Shown here: positions 32,450 through 41,300 of the stretch, piece by piece
Layout: every line of letters starts with the position of its first letter
How positions within the stretch are numbered: position 1 is the stretch's first letter
Virus record (IMG/VR): IMGVR_UViG_3300018080_000112
Coordinates: 62,001-126,000 of that record
Length of the DNA stretch: 64,000 bases
Strand: one strand, 5' to 3'
Source: a virus
Notes under the pieces: generated by a model
The model's database searches: none
The model's input: the letters and a program-made list of their open reading frames with translations, nothing else
What the model was told of the DNA's origin: nothing
Position numbers and translations under genes: made by a program

Positions 32450-33710
32450 CTTTGATCCCGGATTGTTGTGCTTCCACTAGAATCTCTTTTCCTAGCGGAA
32501 CAAGGTCTTTCGGCTCGAACCCATCTAAGGAAACAAAACCCGAACACAAAACAGAATCCAGTATCTCTTCAGGAGATTGCTCGGAAGATAGTTGTACCCG
32601 AACAGGAGTAGACGAAAAGCGATCTGTATCCTTATCAGGCGATAGTAGCTCAACATATACGGCTCCTTTCTGGTAGAAGGCATCCATGGCTCTGTTTATA
32701 GCCGACCGGAGCACCTTCACAGAGTCTGGTTGCACCAGCACAATATTACCTGATGCACGAGCCGCCATTGATTCAATTGTTGGATCTTGTATGCTGTCAA
32801 CGTATCTCAGATTCCCATCGATACCGATCCGATACTTCACAAAAACGGGCGATGTTGGTAAGTAGTAGAACTCCAGGTCAACCGCTTTTTTCGTCTCTGT
32901 ACTTGCTGCAGATTTGCTTGTTGGCGCTGTCTTAATCGACACCGTCCAGACACCGCGTTGTTGTTTGATCTCGTGGGGGTGTTGTTGCCACGGTTGTCCC
33001 GGTATCAAGACCTTTGTTCCAGATACATAGGTGATTTGTGGCATGTGTATGTGACCGGAGATCACCAGGTCAAAACCACGGACCCACTTCTTTGAGATAA
33101 TCGAGCTTTCTCGAATCACGATCCCCTCGTGATCTACAAGCTCATCCTTGGCGAGACTATCCACCGGAACATTGTGCTCATTGAGAACAGAGCCAGACAC
33201 CATTCCATGCGTCACACAGATGGTTGGTTGACCTTCTGTAAGCGCATAAGGCTTGAACCATTCTTTCTTGAACTGGTCTCGATAGGGAACGGCACACACC
33301 GAAATCTTTTGACCATCCGCCAGCCGCCAATCAATCACTTCCGGTTCATGGGCAACCTGGAAACCAGGAAGGTCTGCAAAAATCTGAAGCGCATGCTGTT
33401 CGCCAGAGCGGACCACAAAATCGTGGTTACCCGGTACGAGTAACACATTCAAGCCAGCATCTGACCACTTCCGAAACTCTGCATAAACCGCATTGAACAC
33501 ATTGATTGTCACCTTGCTCTTTGCATCAAATACGTCACCCGAGATCACTACATTCTTGATCCTGAGTTGTTCAGAGAGTTGGAGGACCCCGTCAAGGCTA
33601 TCAAGAGCCGTTTTAAGGCGCGAATTAATTCCGTTGATAAGACGACCATACCGCTTATGGTTGTGTGCGTGTATATCGCTGATAACGATAAATTCAACCG
33701 ATGTTGTCAT
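32442..33710 (-). CDS. sbcD: Mre11/SbcD-like nuclease (T4 gp47-like)
   Basis: A 422-residue metallophosphoesterase. All five phosphodiesterase motifs appear in order: SDIHAH near residues 11-16, SGDVFD near 57-62, PGNHDF near 93-98, VTHGM and SGHIHMP. It forms the end-resection complex with the Rad50-like ATPase encoded at 13970. The C-terminal third, after a Ser/Ala/Lys linker, is likely the ATPase-binding part. It is in an operon with the two tagged proteins downstream, an unusual link between recombination and possible virion genes. Confidence 0.9.
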   Translation of the reverse strand: MTTSVEFIVISDIHAHNHKRYGRLINGINSRLKTALDSLDGVLQLSEQLRIKNVVISGDVFDAKSKVTINVFNAVYAEFRKWSDAGLNVLLVPGNHDFVVRSGEQHALQIFADLPGFQVAHEPEVIDWRLADGQKISVCAVPYRDQFKKEWFKPYALTEGQPTICVTHGMVSGSVLNEHNVPVDSLAKDELVDHEGIVIRESSIISKKWVRGFDLVISGHIHMPQITYVSGTKVLIPGQPWQQHPHEIKQQRGVWTVSIKTAPTSKSAASTETKKAVDLEFYYLPTSPVFVKYRIGIDGNLRYVDSIQDPTIESMAARASGNIVLVQPDSVKVLRSAINRAMDAFYQKGAVYVELLSPDKDTDRFSSTPVRVQLSSEQSPEEILDSVLCSGFVSLDGFEPKDLVPLGKEILVEAQQSGIKDG

Positions 33711-34227
33711 GTTCGTCTCCCAGATATTTCAAGGATTCTTCTGTTACCAGATAATTCCAGCGCTTTGATGGGATCTGTTGAGAGGGGTCGTCAAGAACAA
33801 GGACCTCCGCCGGATAACCAGCATACCGACACTTCCAGTCAAGTAACTCCTTCAAAAAGAATTCAACAATCGAACCCTTGTTATAAGCGACCACTATCTT
33901 ATCCAGAGTAACCAGCGGATCATTCTTGAGAAAGAGACCCACACCGATCTGACAAATGGATTGTTTTGGGAAAGCAAGCCCGGATCGAATCAACCGAAAC
34001 AGATACACAGCGGCTCTCTCAATATCCGTACTCGGTTCATTCTCTTGTAGCTCTCGCCAGCCGTGCGAGATATCCGATTTCCGCTTTGCAAGATCTTCCG
34101 CATCTCGACCAATTTCATACCGAGACGTTCCTTTTGGATAAACCTTGACCTGTTCAACATAGGTTCTGTGCCCCACGTCAACCCCCGTTGTGCTCCTGTT
34201 CCAGCTTGCATATAATAGAACTCTCAT
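33694..34227 (-). CDS. Unknown 177-residue protein
   Basis: Starts MRVLLYASWNRSTTGVDV, chosen because AAGGAGAAACGA precedes it. A helical middle (IERAAVYLFRLIRSGLAFPKQ) recalls part of D12-class DNA adenine methylases, and an EVLVLDDPSQQIPSKRW stretch stands where a DPPY motif would be expected. There is no SAM-binding FxGxG and the catalytic motif is not intact, so a methylase is not claimed. It overlaps the SbcD-like gene by 17 bases. Class B copy 6 lies 34 bases upstream and probably drives this whole operon. Confidence 0.6.
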   Translation of the reverse strand: MRVLLYASWNRSTTGVDVGHRTYVEQVKVYPKGTSRYEIGRDAEDLAKRKSDISHGWRELQENEPSTDIERAAVYLFRLIRSGLAFPKQSICQIGVGLFLKNDPLVTLDKIVVAYNKGSIVEFFLKELLDWKCRYAGYPAEVLVLDDPSQQIPSKRWNYLVTEESLKYLGDEHDNIG

Positions 34228-34260
34228 TCGTTTCTCCTTTTGCCTCTTACCACTCCCTAC

Positions 34261-34291
34261 TAGAGACACACTTTTTGTCAAAAGCGTACCA
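34261..34291 (-). promoter_or_regulatory. Class B promoter-like element, copy 6
   Basis: Minus strand reads AGTGGTACGCTTTTGAC, AAAAA, GTGTGTCTCTAGTAGG. 34 bases before the ATG at 34227, with 31-bp-type repeats directly upstream. Confidence 0.68.
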
Positions 34292-34315
34292 CTAGAGAAA
34301 AGAAAAGTATCAAAT

Positions 34316-34391
34316 CAAGACTGTTGACTCTTTCCGATCACTTCTTTTTCAAGGCTGTTGACTTAGAGATGGTTTGAGAGGGGCTGTTGAC
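34316..34391. repeat. CAAGGCTGTTGAC repeats behind class B copy 6
   Basis: Copies at 34316 (CAAGACTGTTGAC), 34350 (exact) and about 34379 (GAGGGGCTGTTGAC), steps 34 and 29. One more step lands at 34409 on CAAGTGTTAGG, which runs into a class C palindrome. Confidence 0.75.
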
Positions 34392-34413
34392 TGGAATGAT
34401 AATCAGGTCAAGT

Positions 34414-34427
34414 GTTAGGTCCTAACC
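34414..34427. promoter_or_regulatory. Class C palindrome, site 9
   Basis: GTTAGGTCCTAACC overlapping the TAG stop codon of recA (34422-34424). Confidence 0.6.
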
Positions 34428-35564
34428 TTTCTTTTTCTTCTTTCCCGTCTCTTTCGGGTCTGGTGCTTGCGGGATCTTGTCACTTCCAGGAAGTTCCGGC
34501 ATCGTGGGTTTGGGCTTGCCTGCAGGGATCACTTGTGTCGCCCGTTGTTCCTCCATCTTTCGCAGAACGTCCGCCTTCAACGCCTCGAATCGTTCCTCAT
34601 TCTCTCGAAGTTCAATGACAACATTATCTTTGCCTTGACCCAATGCTTTCGCGCCATACTGATACCAGGACCCTTTCTTTTCGATGATACCGAAATCCAC
34701 GGCACAATCCATGATTTCGCGGTAAGGGTCAAAACCACGACCAAAAATCAAGTCAATCTCCGCTTGCGCAAAGGGCGGAGCGAGCTTGTTCTTGACTACC
34801 TTCACCCGTACCGTGTTCCCAAGAACATCTTCGCCTTTCTTGAGTGTGGCGATACGCCGGATATCCAGCCGTACAGATGCATAAAACTTCAAAGCATTTC
34901 CGCCGGTAGTGGTCTCTGGATTTCCGAACATGACACCAATCTTCTGGCGAAGTTGGTTGATAAAGATCACCGTTGTCTTTGTCTTGCCTATGATGCTTGT
35001 CAGCTTCCGCAAAGCTTGACTCATCAGGCGAGCTTGTAGCCCCATGTGACTGTCGCCCATATCACCTTCGATCTCGGCTCGCGGAACGAGCGCCGCCACA
35101 GAATCAACCACAGCAAGATCAAATCCGCCGCTACTCACCACGATATCCAGGATCTCCAGCGCTTGTTCTCCATGGTCTGGTTGAGCCAGATACAAGGCAT
35201 CTGTGTCAACGCCAAGGTTCTGAGCATACGCCAGATCAAGCGCATGTTCCGCATCGATAAAAGCGCACGCGCCGCCACGTTTCTGAATCTCTGCGATTGC
35301 ATGCAGTGTCATTGTGGTCTTGCCACCGGACTCAGGTCCGTATATCTCGATTACCCGTCCCCTTGGATAACCACCGACACCCAACGCGATATCGAGCTTC
35401 ATGCTTCCCGTGGGGAATGTATCAACGACCTGAACGGGCGCATCACCCAATTGTTGAATCGCACCCTTTCCGTACTGTTTCTCGATTAGATTCACCGCCG
35501 CCTGACGAGCTTTTTCTCTCGGATCTTTTGGTTCCTCTTTCGGGTCTTTCGTCTCTTTTCCCAT
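34422..35564 (-). CDS. recA: Recombinase RecA
   Basis: A 380-residue full-length RecA of the cellular bacterial kind rather than UvsX. It forms filaments on single-stranded DNA and exchanges strands. Walker A is GPESGGKT at residues 76-83 (the GG form seen in Thermus and Deinococcus), [10 protein letters not shown] follows, then [16 protein letters not shown], loop L1 [38 protein letters not shown] with loop L2, and [11 protein letters not shown]. The tail has a [12 protein letters not shown] stretch and ends with lysines. AGGAGAAC precedes the ATG. It is adjacent to SSB and a probable UvsY-like mediator. Confidence 0.96.
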   Translation of the reverse strand: MGKETKDPKEEPKDPREKARQAAVNLIEKQYGKGAIQQLGDAPVQVVDTFPTGSMKLDIALGVGGYPRGRVIEIYGPESGGKTTMTLHAIAEIQKRGGACAFIDAEHALDLAYAQNLGVDTDALYLAQPDHGEQALEILDIVVSSGGFDLAVVDSVAALVPRAEIEGDMGDSHMGLQARLMSQALRKLTSIIGKTKTTVIFINQLRQKIGVMFGNPETTTGGNALKFYASVRLDIRRIATLKKGEDVLGNTVRVKVVKNKLAPPFAQAEIDLIFGRGFDPYREIMDCAVDFGIIEKKGSWYQYGAKALGQGKDNVVIELRENEERFEALKADVLRKMEEQRATQVIPAGKPKPTMPELPGSDKIPQAPDPKETGKKKKKG

Positions 35565-35585
35565 GGATCATGTTCTCCTAAAAAA

Positions 35586-35660
35586 AACCGATGCTCTCCC
35601 CTTCCTCCAATGACACACTACACAAGTCGATATGGTAAAGGAGAAAGAGAAAGGGGAGAG
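35586..35660 (-). terminator. Hairpin terminator after the SSB gene
   Basis: CTCTCCCCTT (35594-35603) pairs perfectly with AAGGGGAGAG (35651-35660); the minus-strand RNA then reads CAUCGGUUUUUUU. The loop is long (47 bases), but the U tract is strong. It separates SSB from recA. Confidence 0.55.
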
Positions 35661-35699
35661 AACCGGCGGGATTATGGTAGGTGGAAACTGGTGTGATTG

Positions 35700-36926
35700 T
35701 TAACCCTGTTCGGCTTGCTTCTCCAGGTATGCCTCGACATCATCGACACTTTTGGGTTTCTCTTCTGCAGGAGCCTCCGAAGCGGGTGCCGCTTGTGGTG
35801 CGGGTGTCGGCGCAGGTTTGCCGGGTGCAGGCTTACCAGGGGCTGGCTTACCGGGTGTAGGCGCGGTCTCCGCCTCCATAGCCGGACCCTTGAACCACTT
35901 GAGACCAGTCACGGCGCGGAACGTGGCCGCACAGTGCGGAACAAGCGCACAATCGAAACAGAATTGCTCTTTGGGATCTGGTTCCTGGCTGTAACACCAT
36001 GGAACATCATCCTCTTTGGTGAAACCAGCCACACCATTCTGAACAAGCTGTTCCTTGCTCATCACCGCGCCGCCAGTGATCAACTGTTCGAACGCCTCCG
36101 GGTTGAGTCCAGGGGCGGGAGGAGGCGCGGAGTGTTCCGGCAACGCACCAGCCGAAGGAGCCGAACCAGGAAGGCTATTCTGGGAGTTGGTGTCTTCGCC
36201 GTAGTAGAGCGCCCGTGTCTCATCATAGGTGTTGCTCTTCCACATGCGATGCTCATCCAGGTTCCCCTCACCACCCATGTACTTTTCCAGGGTCTCCATC
36301 TCGCTCTTCTCGGGAAAGACGGGACACTTTTCCGGGATAGGGAGGAAGCTGTACGTGGTGTTGAGACCTTCGCCGGTACGAGACATCTCCAGGTCATAAC
36401 CTTCGAAGGGGTCCGTCACATCACCCCAATGAGCGCTTGCGAACAGGTCCAGCATCTTCTCATGAGCCATCCAGCCGATAGACAAGAACTTGATCTTCGC
36501 TTCGCCGATCAACTCTTGCTTCTCCTGAACCTCTTTGTCAGTCGCCTTGAAGACAGGGTCATCACGGTCGATCACCTGGTACACAAAACGGCGGTTGGGT
36601 TTGAGCTTCTTCGAACGAGACGCATCATCAGGGTGACCCGTTTCAGCAAGCTGTTCGCGCTGTTCGCAGACAAAGCACTTGTCTTCTCGCAACTGCGCTG
36701 GACAGTTCGCCCGTTTGCCGCCGGTGAGGTCCCAATGCTGATACACCTTCTTATAAGGCAACTCCGCGTTTGGACCTTCAGCGGTCCAGGGGGGGAGAAT
36801 CCGGATACGGTAGGTGATACCGTTCTTGGGGGTCAAAAAGACCGCCGGAGTTCGCGACCCTTTGATAGGGGCGTCTGTGGTTTTCTGTTCTTTCGTCTTC
36901 TCTGTGTTTACTTTCACAAATCCCAT
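35700..36926 (-). CDS. Single-stranded DNA-binding protein, gp32-like
   Basis: About 408 residues from MGFVKVNTEKTKEQK; AAAGGAAAAC places this start. The core resembles phage SSBs of the gp32 type: beta-rich N-terminal strands (YRIRILPPW), a zinc pattern with HW and CPAQLREDKCFVCEQ near residues 65-90, then RFVYQVIDRDDP and KFLSIG strands. A second cluster, WCYSQEPDPKEQFCFDC then PHC, is unusual. A Pro/Ala linker with three GKPAP words leads to an acidic tail (KSVDDVEAYLEKQ), the usual partner-binding end of SSBs. It sits between recA and the probable mediator gene. Confidence 0.75.
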   Translation of the reverse strand: MGFVKVNTEKTKEQKTTDAPIKGSRTPAVFLTPKNGITYRIRILPPWTAEGPNAELPYKKVYQHWDLTGGKRANCPAQLREDKCFVCEQREQLAETGHPDDASRSKKLKPNRRFVYQVIDRDDPVFKATDKEVQEKQELIGEAKIKFLSIGWMAHEKMLDLFASAHWGDVTDPFEGYDLEMSRTGEGLNTTYSFLPIPEKCPVFPEKSEMETLEKYMGGEGNLDEHRMWKSNTYDETRALYYGEDTNSQNSLPGSAPSAGALPEHSAPPPAPGLNPEAFEQLITGGAVMSKEQLVQNGVAGFTKEDDVPWCYSQEPDPKEQFCFDCALVPHCAATFRAVTGLKWFKGPAMEAETAPTPGKPAPGKPAPGKPAPTPAPQAAPASEAPAEEKPKSVDDVEAYLEKQAEQG

Positions 36927-37053
36927 CGGTTTGTTTTCCTTTTGTTTCCCTAAAGGCAACGCCTTTTCGGTTCCTTTTGAGTTCCTTTTTACTTCCCGCG
37001 ATCAAAGTTGTTCTTGACCTATCATAGTTGTGGGGAACACGACTTTCCCACGA

Positions 37054-37695
37054 CTATCGCCGTGGTTTTCCTAATGGCAACGATCTTGTTTGGTGGTAGT
37101 CTGTCTCTTCCTGTGGGGTTTCACCTCCTTTTTGACTCTCTTTCCGCAATCTCAGCTTCTCGTTGTGAATATCCGAAAGTTTTCGAGACTGCGACGTTAG
37201 CTCTCTCAACTTTTGCTCTGACCTCTCTTCCATCTGGCGGATCATGGGATTCAAGTTACCGATCTCCGACCGCTCCTGAGCGCCGACCGAGATCAACATC
37301 TTAGATCGTTCGGAAAAGGATTCTGCTGCAACCCGACAAAGGTCCGCTTCCAGCTTAATGTCAAGAACAGCATCCCGCATCCCTTGAACACGGTCGTCCT
37401 CATCCACTTCCATCTCGATAACCTTCATCGCAACTTTGTCGCCCTGTTTCTTGTAACGGTTCTGGATCTCTCTGAAAATCTCCGCCTCCAGCTTTTTGAG
37501 TTCCATCTTCGCCTTCGCCAGCTTCTTCTTTGAGTAAGCTGAAATCGCGCCATAGTACGCGAACATTCCGGGCTGTTCACACATCTGGTGTGTGAGATTC
37601 TCAGAGTCAATCCCGCAAGCTTCGATCCACTCGTTTGCTTGTTGCACAAACGCCGTGAGATCCATTTCCATTTCGCCAGTGAGTTTGAGTTTCAT
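37054..37695 (-). CDS. Probable UvsY-like recombination mediator
   Basis: About 213 residues from MKLKLTGEMEMDLTAFVQQ, with a textbook AAGGAGGT before the ATG. It is almost all helical: residues 10-40 (DLTAFVQQANEWIEACGID), QMCEQPGMFAYYGAISAYSKKKLAKAKMELKKLEAEIFREI, then an AVLDIKLEADLCRVAAESFSERSKMLISVG helix. The order (bind, Tyr-rich helix, K/E-rich helix, later helices with SERSKML) resembles UvsY and its relatives, which load recombinase onto SSB-coated DNA. The neighbours SSB and RecA support this. The end is disordered and closes with LPLGKPRR. Similarity is by eye only. Confidence 0.55.
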   Translation of the reverse strand: MKLKLTGEMEMDLTAFVQQANEWIEACGIDSENLTHQMCEQPGMFAYYGAISAYSKKKLAKAKMELKKLEAEIFREIQNRYKKQGDKVAMKVIEMEVDEDDRVQGMRDAVLDIKLEADLCRVAAESFSERSKMLISVGAQERSEIGNLNPMIRQMEERSEQKLRELTSQSRKLSDIHNEKLRLRKESQKGGETPQEETDYHQTRSLPLGKPRR

Positions 37696-37793
37696 TTGAG
37701 ATAACCTCCTTTGGATTGGTCTTGTTAGACCGTCTACCAAACATTCCGGTTTTGGTGTGGCGCAACTTTTGTTTGTTGCGTTTGTTATGTATA

Positions 37794-37824
37794 TAGAGAC
37801 ACATCTTTTGGCGAAACCCTACCA
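37794..37824 (-). promoter_or_regulatory. Class B promoter-like element, copy 7
   Basis: Minus strand has GTGGTAGGGTTTCGCC, AAAAGAT, GTGTCTCTATATAC. 99 bases before the UvsY-like ATG, heading the mediator-SSB unit. Confidence 0.6.
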
Positions 37825-37850
37825 CTTTTTTTTCGCCAAAGTGAAAAAAG

Positions 37851-38273
37851 TTATTTCCCCTTTTCAGACGGGAGACTAGGTCGCCCCATGACGGTCGGAG
37901 TACCACTGTCGTCAAGACCTAGCTTCTCATTGTCCGCCTTCCACTTCTTCCAATCGTTTTTGTGCTCCTCTACCATCCCCTTCTTTGTCACCTTTGTTCT
38001 GGTCTTGTTATGCCACTCTTGGTTCGTATTCCGGAAGGTTTCATTCTCGCGGGGGTCCTGTCTGGACTCCATCATCTTTCTAGTGTGATTCATCGAACGC
38101 CGCTTCAACTGCATATCAGTCCGCTCTTTACTCTTGACCCATCCCTTGACCGCTGAGATGCACCGGCGTAACGGCTCACCACAACCACAAACCTGATTGT
38201 CTCGTGTGTCATTGTTCACAAGGCGATCTTCTTTCTTCCCGCAAGCATCGCACTCATATTCGAAAAGTTTCAT
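37851..38273 (-). CDS. FmdB-type zinc ribbon protein
   Basis: A 140-residue protein. The first 40 residues (MKLFEYECDACGKKEDRLV... VCGCGEPLRRCIS) are the FmdB regulatory zinc ribbon: an N-terminal strand, CxxC, and a CxC pair before a basic turn. The rest is a long Lys/Arg/Glu-rich helical tail with many charged residues and a proline-rich end. Often found in phages as a probable regulator; no partner is known here. Confidence 0.72.
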   Translation of the reverse strand: MKLFEYECDACGKKEDRLVNNDTRDNQVCGCGEPLRRCISAVKGWVKSKERTDMQLKRRSMNHTRKMMESRQDPRENETFRNTNQEWHNKTRTKVTKKGMVEEHKNDWKKWKADNEKLGLDDSGTPTVMGRPSLPSEKGK

Positions 38274-38297
38274 GATTGATCTCCATATTGTTGAAAA

Positions 38298-38311
38298 GTT
38301 AGGTCCTAACC
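38298..38311. promoter_or_regulatory. Class C palindrome, site 10
   Basis: GTTAGGTCCTAACC, directly adjacent to the TAA stop of the polymerase gene (38312). Confidence 0.6.
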
Positions 38312-41300
38312 TTATGCAGCTTTCGCCAACGTCTCTATGATCTCCGGTGTCAAATCCTTCTTGTCAGACCATGCCATATCTCCGCCAGCCACATACTCAA
38401 AATCCATCACAATGGGTGTTGAGCACCATGGTGCGGCGTCTTCCTCAAAAGCGACCTTAACGATCTGAGCCGACCTCTCCAGGTCCTCTTTGTGTACCAG
38501 GTATTGAATCTCGTCATGGATCGTGTTGATGCATTTAATTCGCAGACCTTCTCGCTTGAATCGTGCATAAGAAAGAGCCAGCCCTTTCTTGTACATATCC
38601 GCCGCCGATCCTTGAATCACGAAATTGGTCAGTTCTCGCTCTATTCCTTTGATGACCTTCATAGGGGTGTCTCGGTCCAGAAGTTCGTAGAACTCTCGTC
38701 TCCGTCCTTGTGCGTTAAGAATAACGCCGGTTCTTCTCGCGTCACGTCTGGTCTTTTCAATCCAGGAGATAACCATGGGTCGCGCCGTCATATATCGCTC
38801 AATGAAATCCTTGCATTCATCTTCTGAAGCATCGATCCCCGGCTCGAAACCGTCACCTTTGAACAGAATATCACTCAGCCCCTTTGGACCGACACCGTAC
38901 ACAATTGAGAAGTTCAACTGTTTTCCGATAGAACGGAGTGTTTTCCGCTCCTTTGCGTCCGCCCGATCCCATCTGTCCCCAAACATCGCCTCCGCAGTTG
39001 CTGCATGAATATCCAGCCCGTGTGCATACCCTTCAACAAGCGATGGCTCCTGACAGTAGTGGGTCAAGATGCGCACTTCGATCTGACTCAAATCAGCAAA
39101 TACCCACACCCAATCCTTTTGTAGTTCCGGCGGGATAATAAAGATACCCTTTACAAGATGCGCCAAACGACCGCGAGAGGGGAAATTCTGCATGTTGGGT
39201 CCGCCACTTGAATTGTGGTTGATAAAACCATGCGCTATGTAACTATGGTCTTCCTCAACCGCAATATCCCAAACATCCTCTATTCCGATTGACTCAATTC
39301 TTTGGATATAATGACCTCTATCTGGTCTAAAACATCCCCCAATGAGGTCAGAACTTCTTTGTCGGTCACACGCAAAAGAAGAAACCCCTTCTCCTGTATA
39401 ATCTTTTCTTTCTTTGCGTCTCGTTCCTTTGTTTTCTTGTCTTTGCGATGGTAATCGCCATCGACTTCCACAAGCAAATTTGCAGACGGAAGAAAGAAAT
39501 CGACCATGTAATTTCGATACAAAATAAACTGACGTTCGTGTGCTATGTTTCTCTCCAAAAGACCGAGTGAAAGAAACAATTCTCCTCGATTTGTTGACCA
39601 ACAAATATGGTCTCGTGGAACCTCGTTCTGTTCTCTTCGATAACGGTGACCATTTGCCAACTCTTTGATGAACCAAAGCTGTTCGTTTACCTTGATAAAT
39701 GCCAGATACAACAACTTGAAAAACTCGTGAGGTTTGTCGTAGTAATTTTTTGTTGCTTCCAGCAACCCTGGTGTCAAAACTTCCAGGCGTTCCAAGTAAA
39801 CCAGATCCGTATCCTGCAACTTGTAAGGGAGCACTCCCGTAGGTTTCTTCAACTCGTGAAATTGTATGTTCTGGCGAACAAACCACTCTGTTGTATCGAA
39901 CTTTCGCGCCAATTCCGAAAGAGACCAGCCATCTCTTAGAGATTTTTCTAACTCCTCCTTTGGAATTACTACCGCTGGTTGTTCCTTTTTTCCGCGCTGA
40001 TTTCCCATCATCGAACGGCGATAATTTAGCCGCTTTGATGACTTGATCAAATCGCCGTACTTTTCTTTGTAGTACTTCTTTGAAGTGTTGATGACGTGAC
40101 GGCTTACGCCGTATCGCCGAACCACTTCGGCATCTGTAATTCCTTCGTTCATTATCAGAACAAAGCTTTCTTCGTCGAATACCTTTCGGCGACCCCTTTC
40201 CACGGAATGTTCCAGAGTAATTACTCGGGGTACAAACTTCTCGTCCTTCTGCGAGTTCATCTAAACGCCTCCATCCCTTTGGCGTCAAAAAGCGATGCCC
40301 CGCTGTACACTTGATAAAAGAACCATTATCAAGTACAACCTTATACATCTCCTCCTGACCCTTATAATATTTATTCACGATTGGTCGATACCGACCTTTG
40401 TGGGTCAGGATAGATACATTCTGATTCTTTGTCAAATCAAGATCTGATATTCTAAATTTTCCCATATTTGTCTCAAGCACCGTGTCCCCCGCAACACACA
40501 GCCGACCGGACTCTGTTCCTACTTGCCGAAAAGAGGCATGAATACAATCGTCCTTCTCCGCTATTCGAGGCAACACGTTCAAGTATTTTGACTTCAGATC
40601 ACGAGCCTTTCGCCACTTGTGGATATGTCCCGCGATCTCGTAGCCTTTCTTGTTCAACCGCATCAGCGAATCACCATCCAGAGAAGGAATCTGTTGGCTA
40701 GGTGGTAACTTCTTTGTTGCTTCTGTCGCCTTGATAATCGGGATCTTCATCTCTTTAAAGAGCGCCGCAACCTGGTCACCACTCCCCAGATTAATATCCC
40801 GCTGGATCATTTCGAAGATCTTCTCTTCCATCTCCTTCATGAGACCGTCAAGCTCAAGGCTGTTCGCGTCAACGCGCTCCCGGCTCACATACAGCCCTTC
40901 TCGCTCCATTTCATACAAGGGGTCAAGCAAGATGTGCTCTGTGATTGCCAGGTCTAACAAAGCTGGTACAGCCGCCACACGAGCCAAATAGTGCGCGGTA
41001 GCAATCCAGGTGAAGAACGTATCTCGTGCAGCATACGCCGCCATAATACTTGTCGTGATGTATTCGTAGTAAGCACGCCCAACCGGGTCTCGATCAGATG
41101 GCTTCTTCCACCGGTTCATGCGACACAACACGGTCACATAGATCTCAAGCAACTTTTCAGCGGTAGCCGCTTCTGGATCTATATCTTCCGCTGCAACAAT
41201 CTTCAAACCAGCCAGCTTGTCCGCGTAGATCAATCGCCGGAGAATCATCCCGTCAAGTGTCGGGTGCGGAGCAATCAGACCGTCATTTGCTCCCATGTGC

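Noticed and set aside
33694-34227. D12-class DNA adenine methylase
   Set aside because: One helix and a DDPS stretch look similar, but there is no SAM-binding motif and no DPPY, and the protein is too short.
35697-36953. 418-codon plus-strand frame opposite the SSB gene
   Set aside because: It has no ribosome site, is Arg/Leu/Cys-rich in the way of shadow frames, and the minus strand encodes a recognisable SSB with a good start.
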